From contig NC_135177.1 in NCBI RefSeq assembly GCF_041146795.1, positions 23,224,560 through 23,288,559 of the forward strand: 64,000 nucleotides of DNA, read 5' to 3'. Of this stretch, positions 47,261 to 62,000 are shown piece after piece. Under the pieces are notes generated by a model. It was given only the letters and a program-made list of their open reading frames with translations. It searched no databases and was not told the origin of the DNA. Source of the stretch: Maylandia zebra (taxonomy: Eukaryota; Chordata; Actinopteri; Cichliformes; Cichlidae). Both the position numbers and the translations under genes were made by a program. Position 1 is the first letter of the stretch; every line of letters begins with the position of its first letter.

Positions 47261-47777
47261 GATTATGGACACATAAAGTGTTCTTTTTATAGGCCTGAAT
47301 AATTGCTGTTCATAATTCAGGGACTTGTACAATGGGTTTTATATGAATGTTGCATGGACTGCGCTCCAACAGAATGATCCCTTTGTACTCTTTTTACAAA
47401 TGATTATGACCACTAGATTATCATGTGGATTAAATAATGAATTGGTTATTTTAAAGTCGTGTGAGTGGTGATGTGCCAGCGCCGTTATAAATGCCTTCAT
47501 TGTGGTGCCGAGGATGTGGAAACGCTCCCTGAGCTGAAATCTTACATGCATCCCTTTCTGCTCCCCCTTCTTCTTCCTCCCAGATACATAAACACTATAC
47601 ATAGACTATATGAGTCAGTGAGTATGCTCTCTGGCTCTCAATCGTGTCTGCACTCCCTCCCTTGCATTATCTCCCTTCCCCCACTCTTTTTCAGTGACAC
47701 AGAAAAACTAACGCCGCCCCCTCCCTCTTTGCTCGCCTGCTTCTGCCCCCCTTACTCCAGTGGCAGACAACACCGTA

Positions 47778-47814
<37 letters not shown>

Positions 47815-48600
47815 GTTCTCGCTGCAACATTATGTCGTCAATTTGCATTTTCTCAGTCCAATCCCCCCCACCCGCGACCCAACTGAACATCTCTATCCGT
47901 GCACTCCCATCACTTGTGTCACGTTGTTGCACATTCTCCGCTGCCTCCCAGTCTCTGAATCACTGTTGATGTTGTCCTGCAGCCTCCGCTGAAAACTGGT
48001 TTTGCCTACAAATCCATTGCATGCTGCTTTGCCCCTCTCTGTTCATTGTTCACTCCATCTCTGGCTCCCTCCCTCTTTCTCTCAGCATCACTCCCTGGGA
48101 ACCCACTTTTTTTTTTTCTTCTACTCAGTATTTCATGTTGCCTTTCTCTGCATCTCCCACTCCCCGTTTTCTTCTCAGTGTGCCTCTCTTCCCCCATTTT
48201 TCTGTGCATCTCTTCCTCTCATTAGCCCTCATCAGACTGAGAGAGGAGTTCACTATTGTGTATCCAGCGTGTGAGTGGATTTCTAAAAATCTCTTTTTCC
48301 TGATTTGTTTAGTGCACACAGTTGGCCGGCAGCTTTGCATTTTTACTCTTTCTCTTGTTAATCTGGTCAGGGTTCAGTCTGGTGCTCTGGAGAGAGATTG
48401 GTCAGGTTGATGTTGGTGGTGGTCGGCATTAGAAGTGCGCCCCAGCTATGAAGTCAGCGAGGGGTTAGACTCCGCTAATCCGCGTTAACAGATTAATTAT
48501 CTTTGGGTAATATCGTGTCACTGCGGTGTTGTGAAGTCGCTCGGGTGTTAGGCTATGAAGGGCTACAGTGCAACGATAAAGAGTCCCTTAGGGGTGTCTC
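47261..48600. other. Intergenic spacer leng9-ttyh1
   Basis: No supported gene. It contains a 28-nt poly(T) run (47781-47808) and long C/T-rich stretches that open long but low-complexity frames. Confidence 0.5.
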
Positions 48601-48984
48601 CTCAATCTTAATCCCCCTTTCTCTCTCTCCCCCTCTCTCTCTCTCTCTCCCTCTTTCTCACTCTCTCCCACTCTCACTCACTCGCGCTCACTCAGAGATC
48701 CTCTCCCATCCATCAACACAAGCACCTCTCTACTGTCATCAGACGACCAGACACTTATCGGCCATTTAATATTTAAATAACTACCAGAATTGCCGTCTTC
48801 ATTTTTGTGCTTTTTGTCATATTTTTGGCATGTCTCCAAGCCATTTTTTCAGGATGATGTTTTCTCAAGAGCATCAGGCGGTGATGGCTGGCAGTATACC
48901 TCTCTGAGTGGTTAAATATTTCACGGACGCCGGCAAAGAGAAGAGACCGAAGGAGAGAGAAACCTCCCAACACAACCGACAGAG
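48600..48984 (+). other. ttyh1: Probable ttyh1 promoter and non-coding first exon
   Basis: A CT-rich stretch (48615-48690) is followed by a leader ending in a strong donor (AGAG|GTAAGA, exon end 48984). The ttyh1 coding start lies about 4 kb further in an exon with a good acceptor at 52982. The start site itself cannot be located. Confidence 0.5.
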
Positions 48985-50061
48985 GTAAGAGACTGACCCC
49001 TCTCTTTGCCGATTACTGGCTTAATTGCTGATGTACATGCAGACATTGGCCAATTAAAAATGTACATTATGCCAAATCACAGTGTTTTCCCAATTTGGGC
49101 TCACGCTTATCTTGGCAAATATGATTAATGGATGATCATGACACCATTAGACTGTGTTGCCAAAGGAGATCCATGCTTATCTTTTCCAACCATGACACTT
49201 AATATGGGTCTGCTGCCTATCAGAGTAATGTGAAAATGCTGTAATGAGTTTTATTGCAGTTTCTCAGGGAAATCCAATGTTTTTTCCACCTAATTGGAGT
49301 TTCATATGACTTGGAGCTTATCTTTTTTCATGATTTTCACCATCTGCAGGATGATTTATTGTCATCAGTGGGAACAAACTGTCTCACCCTCAACTTCATG
49401 CCATGCTGGACCCCTCGCACACATCACAGCTTTGATTTGCACTGACTTTCTGAGTACGAGCTGCACTCGCTTACCTTCGGTCAGCTGACTTTGAAGGTTC
49501 ATTGTTGCAGCTGAACATTAATTTTGAACATAGATGTGAGGTAGAAATTTATTTTGAGGTTTGACTGTCCCTCGGCTTTTACATGGGCGAGAGATTCAAC
49601 TATACAGAGATGTTACTGAATTTCTTCTGGCTGATGAAGTGTCAAGAGGGTTTTTTTTTAATGTTGTCTCATAAATTCTGGTTATCAAGGTTGGTTTTAA
49701 GAAGCTCCACGCACAGGCTGTTATGTGAACGATAACAGGTTTTATGAGCCCAGACTGCAAACGAGCATAGTTCCAGCAGCAAGCCAACAGCATTATTTAT
49801 ATCTTGTGATTCAAAGAGATGTAGCCTCATAAAAAAAAGAAAAGGTGCAGAATGATTTTCCTCGTGCTAAAGATGATCCTAAATTCAGCTGACAGAAGAT
49901 GCTTCAGCCTTATTCCCATTAGCTGCCTCACAAAATGGCCCTTTTTTAAAAAAATTCAGACATCATGGAGTCTTGTATAAACCAACTGACTACATCATCT
50001 GTGTTTTCTGAGCTCTGCACAGACAGAAGACAACACATTTGTTCTCCTGCTTTGTTTTCTT

Positions 50062-50101
50062 TTTATTTATTTATTTATTTAGTTAGTTAGTTAGTTAGTT
50101 A
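50062..50101. repeat. (TTTA)n-(GTTA)n compound microsatellite
   Basis: Tandem TTTA units switch cleanly to tandem TTAG/GTTA units in ttyh1 intron 1. Confidence 0.9.
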
Positions 50102-53012
50102 TCTCTCAGAGCTCAGAGCCATGGTGAGAATCTGTGGTTTTCCTCCATCTCTTTCATTGTCTTTCGTGTTCTTTCCTTCTCCTTTTTTCATCTTTTCTCT
50201 CCACCAACTGTGCCTAAAATCACATTTATTTGCCTTCAGTTACGCAATGGTAGCTGGCATAATAACAAGCTGGCAGGAAACATCATGTCAACTTGAGGGT
50301 TTTTATCTATGACAACTGCTGAGTAACTGGAGCTCCTCCTGGACTGTAACCACCCCCCACCCCTTCCCGTTAAACTTCCATCAGCGCCTCGTTAGGTGTT
50401 CCTCTACTTTTTGGGTTGCAGCAGAATCCTACCTGAACTTTGACCAGACATCTATCATAACTGTGCATTTCCTCTTTCTCTCACCCTGACCGGCTTAATT
50501 TTGTGCATGAATTGATCCAGATAGCTGCGCTCTCAGGCTATTGACTCATATCTCTTTACCATTAACTATTCAGCAATGGCATTTATGTGAGGTTTTCTGC
50601 TTCTGTTACCACTGATGGGCCTCACAGTGACATTCACTGCATTGTTGTTCGTCAAAGGAAGTGCTTTTCCACGCTGACCCACTTCTCATCAGGTTCTCCT
50701 TTGATGTTGAATTAGTCCTTTACTTGTTATGGATCTCAAAGAGCTTTTACCCTCAAAGTCTGATAAATGCATCTCATAGACATGCTTCAATATAGATAAC
50801 CTAATAAACACACTTAAGATAAATGGTACAGTAGGAAACGTAATACTGGATGACTTACTACAGAAGTCTGTTTACACTGCTGATTTGTGTTGGATGGATG
50901 TAGTTCTCACAGTGTGTGAACCATTATGTTCAGCACAGTTTTAATAAGGGAAATGGAGTGTTGGCTGTGATTTGATTTGTGACAGTTGGGCTGCTGGAAC
51001 CATTAAGGTGAACAGGCTTATTGTAATGGGCTTAGAGAAGCCCTGTCTGCCCCGTGGGTGAGCCGTTAACTCGTTCTGGGCCGCAAAAATCTGAATGGCC
51101 AAACTGTTCGGGCTTTGAATGTGACATGTGGCAAAATCCAAACTTTTATCACGCACAGTATTTAGTACAGTTATGTGCAGTGGCTTGTAAGAACCAGAGC
51201 CACTGTGTGGGTGACTCAATAGGGAGAGTGAAAAAAGTCTCTCTTAAGTAGAACATTGTGCTAGCTGAAGCTACTGGACAAATCACAGTGGCTTTAAAAC
51301 ATAGAAATCCAACACAGGCCATCAGTTCAGGGTCTCTTTTGTTATTGAATAGTGATTAGAGGCAGAGTTGTATCGGTCTGTGATATCAGCATTGAGCTGC
51401 TCTGTATAGCCTCTATATTTAAGTGACAGTGCTGTTGTTGTGAATGGTTGTCTCTCCTGCCGCCTAAAAATGCTCCTTTGTCGAACAGTAAAGCTCTGAC
51501 GGTCTCTTAATCTGGGCAGCCGGTATCAGAAGCCTACCAGACTCTGTCTTGCCCTCTGTTCCATCTCTGCTCCTTTATTGTAATGAGTATTCCAGTGTGT
51601 GTTTTAGCTAACCGGATTTGCCCTTTGTATTTACCCTACTTTCACCCCCTCCCCTTGACCAGCTTTAGTAAGATGCGCTGAACAGTGGGGGAGATGGTCA
51701 AGAATTGTGCAGCCTTTTCTCTTTCATAGCCTTCACTGTACCTTGTCTGCGGTTTTTCTTTACTTTGTACTCCAGAAAACACACTTTAGAGACCCCGAAC
51801 TATACGTTCCCTGCATGCAGAGGCTTGTCACATACTACTATTCATTATATTACAGAAAGGAATGGCATAAATAACAATGTTATCTATATTTCTTTAAGTC
51901 AGTGCATTTAAATCTAATTGTATTTGCTTTTTGATCGTATTTTATACTTTATTCAATATTACAAGTGGAGAGAGACAAAATAAATGTGAGGAAAGAGAGT
52001 CAGTATGCATGAAAGTCTAGTCTGCCAGATATTGAACCAGGGAGTCAGCGCTGACCGAATTTATGCCCATGTGGTCTGTGGCTAACCAAACAACTGCCAG
52101 TTGGCCCTATGAAAGATCTCTTTTTTTGCAACTAGGCAAAAAAATTAAGAAAATTTGATTTCATCTCTAAATATTTTTGTCACAAAACTCCACATATTTT
52201 AAGTTTTTTTTTTTTCTTAATTTATTTCGATCATGTAAACAATATTCAAAGTTTATTTAGCAAAGAAAAGAAGAGAAAAAATGCTATACATATTAAAGCT
52301 AATGCATTTCAATATTGCTTCAACTGTTACAGATCAAAAAAACTAGTGGGAGGAAGTACACATTTATTTAATCCCACCAGTTTAAGATGTTATAAAACAC
52401 AAAGATCTCCTGATCATGTATTAATGGAATTATTTAACATTTAATTTGATCAATAGACCAGTGAAACTAACAAAACAATGTTTTAAACTTAAAGATAAAA
52501 GGTAAAAAAGGGAAAGTTGCCAACAAAATAGTAACCTTTTAAAAATCTTTAGCAAAGCTTAAAAACTAATCAACAAAATTATAAAAGTGTAATAAAACTG
52601 CAACAATTAAAAACCAATAAGAGCAATGGTTAGGAGGTAATTAAGAGCAACACAAACGATGAGGCACCTTAAGCAAAAGCAACACCAGAAACATACGTTT
52701 CTTTAAAAAAAGTAGAATATCTCGGATGCTGAGACTGATTGTGTCACAGCTTGGAATCACAGCTGCTTTGGACTGATCGAGTTTTCTACTCATCTCAGGC
52801 AATTGTTTGTCATGAAGTCTAGTTATCACCTGCAAATGATGCTTGAAGACATTAATAGTAACCTCTCTTTCCTCTCAGCTTCACCTTGTGCTCAGGAAGA
52901 CCTTCATCCCTCCTGAACCTCTTTCCTCTCTTCCATTCTTCACATCCTGGTTATTCTGACCCCTCTTTCTTGCCTCCTATAGGGTGGAGGAGGGGACTGG
53001 TGGCAGCAGAAA

Positions 53013-56000
53013 ATGGCTACCATGACTACGGTACCCAGCTATAACCCTTCGCTGTGGGTGAGAATATGTCACGCCCTGCCCCGGCTGGACTTCTCCATGC
53101 AGATGAGGGACAACGTCTTTGTCCCTGTCAGCTGGGAGTACCAGCAGGTAACCGACACCTGCCACTCGTGCCACACTGTAACCACATGCTGTGCTGTGGC
53201 TGTCCAGCCTGAGGTGCCAGATCGCATAATAATTACAGCCCTGTTACTCAATTTGCAGTTGCAGATACAATTGATATTTTACTACAACTTGTGGCACATT
53301 GGGCTATAAATTGTTCCACAAATTTCTACATGTCAGAGCAACCTGTAGCAATATGATAATGGCATTTACAGGCCTTTAAAAGCATAATTATTGGTGCAGT
53401 ATGTCAGATCTTGTCATTCCTCATTTCTATACCTTGATTTTGATGCTTTAATCCTCCTTTTGAACCATACCGATTGGAGCTATTTTATGCAATTTGGTAT
53501 CAGGTAGTGCAAGATATTCAACATGGCGGGAACCCGCTGGAAGGTTTCCACAGCTGCTATTGTGCTCATGGTCCTGTTTGTGCTGTAAAATGCAAGGTTC
53601 ATCCCTCTCTTCCAGCAAGCGCTCATGCAAGCGCTCCAGCTAGCCATGTCTCACAGTGTTTGTGACTTCTCTGCGGTACAAAGAGGAGGTGGAGGGGGGG
53701 ACTCAAATTATCCTGCAGAACAGAAAGACAAAAGAAACTGAAAGTGCTCAGAGAGAGGGAATGAGTAATGCAAGGTTGTTTTCCGAATAGAAAGCCGGGC
53801 AGAGAGAGAGAGCGAGAGAGACAGAGAGAGGGAAGGCAAAGTGAGTGAGTGAGAGTGGGAACGAGAGAGACTGGCAGTGAATGTATTTAAGTAGGTCACA
53901 GATTATTAATAGAGATTCAGTGGTGTGGATAGAAAGAAAGAGAGGGGGGAGAGAAAGAGAGTGGGAACGAGTGAGAACGTGGGGAAAGAGGGATTGGGGG
54001 AGTGGAGCGAAGGGGACGGGCTTCAGAGGACATGAGGTGAGAATGGAGGGAAGGTGGAGGAATGGGGCAGATGGATGGAGGATAATACTGTAGATATGTG
54101 GCTGATATGTGGCTTCAGCTGTGTTGATTTCATGACGTGAAGCCTGATGAAAAGCAAAAGGCTGAAATGGCTCAGTGACATTAGAATCCAGCAGGGTGCA
54201 CAGACTGATGGGCATTCAGGGGTAAAAATCTTTGAAACAAGTTGCATTAATCCTGTGGGGTATGCATTATATGTGTCTGTATCCTTGATTTATATCCTCA
54301 CACCTTTTTTATAACCATCTCCTGCTGTTAGTGGAGGCAGGACAATCTGACAAGCACTGAAATTTAACAGGATTAGTCAGTATTCTTGTAAAAATGGAAT
54401 CAAAGTGCCATTTTTCTTTTCTTTTTTTTATATTCACTGACTCATCCTCTGATATTTTCCCCCTCCTCTTCCTTTTTTCAGACTTTGCTGGTTTTGTCCA
54501 GTTTATCAGCCATCGCTCTTGTTATCTCCCTATTGGTGGTTCTCTCCTTCCTCATACACTACTGCTGCTGTCACCGTGGTGACCGGAACGAAGGATCAGA
54601 AGAAGAGGAGGAGGATGAGGATGGCAGCACGGGTCACGGTTACAGTGGGAAGAAGGGGCGGGGAATCTGCTGTGTCACGTGGGTGGCGGTGGCGGCTGTC
54701 ACGCTCTGCTGGTGAGAAAGAGTTTTTAGACGTTACTGTACTTCCTGGCAAATGTACACACGACGCCTTTTGGCAGTAGTTGAAGAAGTATTCAGATGTT
54801 TTTCTCAAACAGAACCAATCACACTCATTTCTGGCTCATTATTTTTTATCTATAGACTCCTCTAGAGTCAGTTTGCATCAGTCACAGCTCAAACCAATAT
54901 CTATCAAAAACTGGGCCTTGGTGCAGCCCTCCAGTTCATCCTCTCATTGAAAAAGTAATTTTATCTCAGGGCACCTTCCCTTTAGCTCTTTACCTCCTGA
55001 ATGCTTCAGAGTAACCCTTGAAGCTCTTTTCGAACTAAACAGTTTCTGTCAGAGTGAGGGTGGTCTCTGCCTTTGCAGCTACCTTTGAAAAACCCAGAAA
55101 CTATTTTAATGGATATCAAACCACATCTTTATTGATATGGGTTAGTCATCATCCATGCACCTGTCTGCCTATCCCTCTTCTTTCATCGATACCCATCCAT
55201 CCATCCATCCATCCAATATTTAATTTACATCAAATAATTGCACAGAGCCAAGTTGCATACCTACATAGTCATTCATTCATTTTTGATGCATCATAATTTT
55301 TCATTAACTACATTTTAGAGAGAAATAATTCACAACAGTTAACTCTACTTTTTAATTATAATTGGAGATAAAAACACATAACTGCTTTGTACGTTTCATC
55401 GATACGTTTATGGAGTCTAAAACATGTTTTTCAACCATCTAAAAATACAGCAGGATGGAAATTATACTTGAAGTTAAATCTGTGTTGATAGTATATAGAT
55501 CAGCACACTTGGGTCAAACCAGAATTAATCTGTAATATTTCTTTTGGTTTTTAAACCATAATGTTTTAACCATCATGAACCCAAAGCTTTTTAAGACTAA
55601 AGAATGCAAAAAACAATTTCACAGCTATTTAATTATAAACACACGCTAGGATATCCTATCAGCCACTCCAACAGTAAACCACTCTCTGATTCATTGCCTA
55701 TTTAACTGTGAATTTGACCATAATTTGTAATCATGCTCTATTAAAGAAGACTTGAAAATATCTATTGAGACCATAAAGTTGTCAGGAAAGTTCCTGAGGT
55801 GTTAAATTAATTTAGAATTAGGGTAATATTCTCACAGTCTTAAATAATATTGGGCTGCTGCCACGTAGATCGCCTCCTGCAGGCCATCAGAAACAATGCA
55901 GATTTATAGTGCTTGTGCATTGGCCTCAATTTGTAGGGAAAACATCCACTTCTATGCAGTATATCAAATTGCCTTAAATATGATAAAATAAACTAGAAAA

Positions 56001-59000
56001 CTGCAATGAAGCTCCCCGTGGAATTAAACTTATTGTATTAAATGTACTTTGCTTTCCAACAGCAGTGAAGCTGTGAATCACAAGCTGTCACCTCCATCAT
56101 CTCCATCGTCATGTGTTCTTTCCGTCTCTCACTCAGTCACTGATGTGTTTATAATAAAGACTGGCCCAGACAGCAGCTGACAGTCATGTGACGTTGCTGT
56201 TTCCCAACCACAGGGCAACAATTGCACTGTTAGCTGTGTGTGTTTTGGCATTAAAGTGTGTTTGTGGATGATCTCAGCTCTCCCACCTACGGTACAGCAG
56301 TCATTTACCCACCGGTGTTCCCTGCAGCTCCGGTGACCATGCAGTCATCAAGTCAGTACATTGTGTTCACTGTATATTGCACAAAATTGCTGCCTGACAT
56401 CTGTCCAAAGCACTGCAGTTTAACGGAAGTGTGAGTCACTCAGAGTAAGCTCTGCTCCCCATCAGACATTTTAAGTCTGAAGCTCCATCCCAGCTGCATA
56501 AGAAAATTATAGTGCCATTTAAAGCTTCAGCAGCACTTGTTATTATATTCCAGTCCATTGCCTGCCTAGTTATATACACTGAGACTACATCACAGGAAAT
56601 AATGTGCTGCCGATTTGATTTCGGCTGCTTTAATGATTTCAGCACATGCAGACTGTAGGTGTTTGAGTTGGTTCGTGTCTCCCCCTTATGGAGCATAATG
56701 TGATGTCATAGTCATCGTCTCCTCTGATGCTCAATAAGGCTCTCTGTGCTGGACTGAATGAAGAAATTGTGCTGCGGTTTACTGTTAACAAATATTTATT
56801 GTCCTCCTGTTTTCTCCAGATGGTAACCTTTAGCCTCCAGTATGAAACAAGCGTGTGTCATTTTTAAAATGCAGCTGCATTAGACAGCATTTAGGTTTGA
56901 CAGTTTGAAATGCAAAGCACACACAGACGCAGGCGCACATTCCTTCTTCCCCCCCCCCCCCCCCCCCTCCGCTTTCTAATCTGGGTCACATACTTTGTGG
57001 GAGATTGGGTCATACCATTCCTCTTGGGTTTGAGGGGATTTGATGAACATCTGGCCTGGGCCTTAATCTGAATATTTGAATAACAGAGAAATGTGTAAAC
57101 ACGTCGCTATGTTTTACATTTTGAATATTTTCCTTGCCGATGCTGTGAGTCATCTTTTTTCTCCCATCAACTGTTTATTCCATCCCCTGCTCACCACTGA
57201 TGGTATGCTCACCCAGAGCGCACATATGACATCCTCACCAGCTCTATCTCCTCCTGTCACATTCATTTAAAATGTACATCCACGCTGAATTAAACATTAC
57301 ATTTATGCCTCTGCTATCTGTTCTCCTGTCCCCCTCTTTCTCTCTCCCTGTCACCCTCCCACAATGTTTTCATGTTCCCCCCCCCCCCCCCCCCCCCCTC
57401 TCTCACGCAGTGTTGCCATAGGCATCGGTTTCTATGGCAACAGTGAGGCTAATGATGGGATGTATCAGTTGACCTCGTCTCTTCTCACAGCCAATTATAC
57501 GCTAGCTTCCATCGATTTGCTGGTGAGTGGTGCTCTCTGCAAGTAAAATGTCATGCAAAGTATCTACCCTGTATGACTGTGTGTGTGTGTGAGAGAGAGA
57601 GACAGAGTGTGAGAGAGAGGAAGACAGATGGGCTGAATTTGTTCATCAGGTCTGCAGAGAGGGAAAGAAAATCAGATACAAACTTCTGCTTCATTGATCT
57701 CTGTGGTCAGACAGTGGTTTATGTGTCAAACTACTAAATGGCACAGGCCAGCAAATCTGTGCATATTACACATGAATTAGAGAAGATATACTCTATTCAT
57801 TGTAAATGTTGGCTCAATTGAAAGCCTATAACAAAATTACTTTAATAAGTACATTAAATTGCATTTTATAGTTCAATACAACACAGCATGGCTAACTGCA
57901 TAAAAGAAAGAAACTCAACAAAGCTGAAAAAATAAGGTCAATTGAAACAAGGAGTTAAATACTTAAATAAACTATTACATTAAAAAAAGCAATCCATTTA
58001 AATGAATAGTGTAGTGCACAGTGCAATAACGTGGTGTGAGAGTGCAGATTTATGTTTACATGAGAGAACAGATTACTCTCTGTAAAGCAGATTTGCTGCA
58101 TTGCATGAGAAATACCACTGCATGATGCAAAGAATATACATGAAGAGTTACATCAGCTCTTAAACTAACACCTGAGAAACTGTAGGAAGATATGGAAAAA
58201 ATATACATACAATATGTGGTACAAAAAATGAGACAATCGACCACACTTCTAATAATTACACACTTGAAATTGTTTAGAGAAGTAGTGAAAAAAGTTAAGA
58301 GAAAGATACTTTATTCAATCTACTCCTAACCTTCAACGAATTATTCTTTATAAGCAGTGTTTCTAGTGATGATTGATATGATCAGTGGAATAATATTTGG
58401 CCATATTTTACTACTGAAAAAAAGAAACCCTGAATTGAACCTCAAAATTAAAACGTTTTGCAAAAGTGAAGCGAAGTTTCAAGGCTTACAAAATCTGTTG
58501 ATTTTGGTTAAAAAATAAAACTGAGTTTTCCTCAAATTGGAGAATTCAGGTTTGTTTATGAATTCAGGTTTGTTTCCCAAATTACCTCCAGGCTCAGAAT
58601 CACTGCATGATCAGAGAAACTACAACACCCCCAAAGAGCTATATCTCAGACTCTACAGGCATCAGATAGCATGTTAAATGTTGAAGTTGGTGGTAGTACA
58701 ATTAGAAAAAGACTGCACAGGTGTGGCTTGTTTGGAGGGTTGCAGTAGAAAGTCTTTTCATGAGGTTAGGTTTGCAAAGTTGAATCTCAACAAACCACAA
58801 GACTCGTGGAACAATGTCCTTTGGATGAGACCAAAGTGGGGATGTTAGAGAATACAAAGTAATTGATTCAATAATTAATAAAAAAAAAAAATCAAATTTC
58901 TGCAGTAACTTTAAAAACTCTTTTTTGCGAATCACTAATCGTTTTACATGACAGCTTTCCTCCACCACTAGAAACATAATGCAAACTATTCCTACAGTTG

Positions 59001-62000
59001 CCTCAACCTTTGCACAAAGACTTTTAGGGATAAACTATGTTGATGTGATGTTTCATTCTTTATTAGGGCAGTACTGTACTGCAGGAAGTAGTGCTTTTGT
59101 AAAGTAAGGCTGGGGCATCAGTTCACCCTACAGCAAGATGACATCCCAAAAACATTAGGTAAGGATAAGGATGATGAAAGAGCAGCACGGTCTCCAAATT
59201 AAACTCCAACTTCTGCAGCGTATCACTGCTAACGGGATGAAAACCACAACCGTCCCGAAAAGACCTTAAAATATGGAGACAGAGACATAAAGATAGCAAA
59301 CACATATGAGAAGTAGTGAAGTATTCAGAAGTTTGATAAGTGTAAATTTGCATTATAGACTATGAGAGCCATTCTGAGGCGCCGAGGATGTCCAACATCT
59401 TTAGCTCTCTGTTTCCTACACCAGGATTTTATGACCCTATGAGCATCATCAAGCTCACTTTGTGGTTTCAGTCCTACTTTACTCCCCTCACATTCCTCCT
59501 TCCTCCCTCAAGATTTCAGACACAATTACTGGACTTCAGCTGTCTATCTCTGGACCACTGGCCTCGATGGAGGAGTTATTTACTGGCAGCAAACCCTTCC
59601 TGGTTTCGACGCGGAACTGCCGGAGGTTATCTGAGAACGTCATCAACCTCCTCTCCTCCATCTCCCTGGCTCGGTCCAGCATTGACACTGGGCTGGGGAA
59701 TGACAGCGGTATCAGCGGGGCGTCCATCACGCCTCTGACCCCGGTACCGCCCTCTGTGGCGCCTACAGTGGTGCCTAACAGCGGCTTAATGGCCAGCCCC
59801 TTCTCACCTGGCTGGGCGGCCAACACACTGATGGTCAATGAGGACTACAGGTAAGGCTGGACAGTTCAGGATAATATAAATTAATAATACAGTTTATCAG
59901 TTTGAATGACTGATCTATTATTCATGCAGCATTTTCACGGGGTGAAAAGAAGCAGTTCTTACACCAGTTCAAATACCAAACTAGTGCTTTTACAGCCTGA
60001 GATAATGTGACAATGTGAGCTTTTGGTTTTTTTTTTTTACTTGTTTATGAGAGAATTATTTGTTACAGTTAGAAAAGCCCATGAGATTTATACCCAGTGC
60101 TTTAAAAATAGAAATTAACAGCTACCTTTCAGGTTACCTTGTCAGGGTCGGAAGGTGTTTATGTATTTCTGCAAAAACCTCTTTGCCTTACAAACTTCCA
60201 CATGTACAAGCTGTCTGCAAACACAGCCACACTCTTATTCCTACGATGCTGTGAGAGGCTGCCAGACGTCCTGCCCCAGCCCCTCATAAATGTTGCATGT
60301 TTATTAAGATGTGCTTGTTGATGTAATGCCATTTCCCCCCCAGTTATGTTATGTTGACGGGCTGCTTTTATATTCCATATTGGAAACATTTCAGTTGATA
60401 AATAAAAGCTAACAAGTATATCCTAGCTTAGATAAATAACGTCAGTCAAGTAATAATAATGTCCTCATAAACAAAGCAGATTGTTCCCTTGTTGCAGGGA
60501 GAGGGGAAGGAAAGTTCAAGCTCCTCCTGACTCATTTTACACAGGCAGCAGTTTTGATTCTGGGAACAATTGCTGGTGACTGAATGTTTATCCAAGATCA
60601 GGCGGAAGAATCAAAATGTGATCAGATCTGCCCGTTGGTGATTTGGGGAAAAGACACATACATTGGTTAAATTATTATATTTTATTTTTCAAAGAGCATT
60701 TTTCTTTCGCCCTCAAAAATTGGTCAAATAAAAGTGAAAATCACTTTTATTTATTTCTTGATCAACTTATAATTCATGTCCCCAGTAAAACCAGGACTTT
60801 TAAATTAAAAACTAGATATTAAATGCAACTAGCTCCATCGCAAGTAAACAAGTTCATAAAGCATAATTACTTTACCAGGAAGATAAAAAAACATTTCCAC
60901 ATGGTTTTTTCTAGTTGTAAACACTATTGTAAACACTGCTGCCGCATTTATCCCCCCATTGTTGAGGCAAACTCATCATGGCCAGAGGATTCAAAATCCA
61001 TAAAAACATTGCAATTGCTACTAAAAAAAAAACCTAAGAAAACAGAAATTTGCTTTCAGAAACTGTGGGATTAATGGGCACAACATAGCAGTTGTGCTAT
61101 GATAGTAAGATGTGATGTTTTCTATTAAGTAGCTTGTATGCAAGTATGGATTGATGATAAATGGTGATGGATATGTACAGACATGTAGAAAGGTATATAG
61201 ATGGATAGAAAATAGATGGGTGGATCATGGGTAGATAGGTAGGGTGTGAATCTATGGATGGATGGATGGAAAGATGATAGATTGATATATAAATAGACAG
61301 ATGTAGGTACATGAATGTATAAATGGGTAGATATGGGTGGATGGATAGATGGATATCCCATATTAGAAAAATGTTGATTGGACTTTAAGTAAAATTTTGG
61401 TCAAGTTGCTGTTAAGCAAGGATTGATATTGTAATTAACACACAGTAATATGTGTGTGTGTTGTAGGTGGCTGTCTTATGTGTTGCTGCTGCTCCTTGAC
61501 CTCATAGTTTGTCTGTTCATCCTGCTGGGACTCGCCAAACAAGCCCGTTGGCTGCTCATCCTGTGAGTACACACACATTTGTATCTTTAGACACATACCA
61601 CACAAAAACTGGATTGATGGCAATGGGTGTCCTCTTGGTTGAAGAGTTTCTGTCCCCCCCCCATCCACAGGATGACAGTGCTGGCTTGGCTGGCCCTCTT
61701 CCTAAGCTGGGGCTCCCTGGGTTTGGAGACAGCCACTGTGGTGGTGAGTAGACTCAGTAAAACTGCGATACAGGCTGGCTATAGCGGAGAGAAGAGAGCT
61801 TTAGGAGGCCGACCCCTGATGGCAAGCCAAAGTAATGTGCATATATGTGCTTATGTGTGAATTCTGTGCCTATTGTGCTAAACTGTGAAAAGACCTGCCT
61901 CCTAGGGAACGCTGCAGTCATTGCAGAGGACCAAGGAGGCAGGAAAATGGGGCAGAGATTAAAGATTCAATGTGCGTGTGCACAAGTGCGTTTGCGAACA

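Noticed and set aside
47465-48410. Plus-strand frames of 90-175 residues before ttyh1
   Set aside because: Low-complexity C/T-rich sequence and a poly(T) run, with no domain and no splice context.
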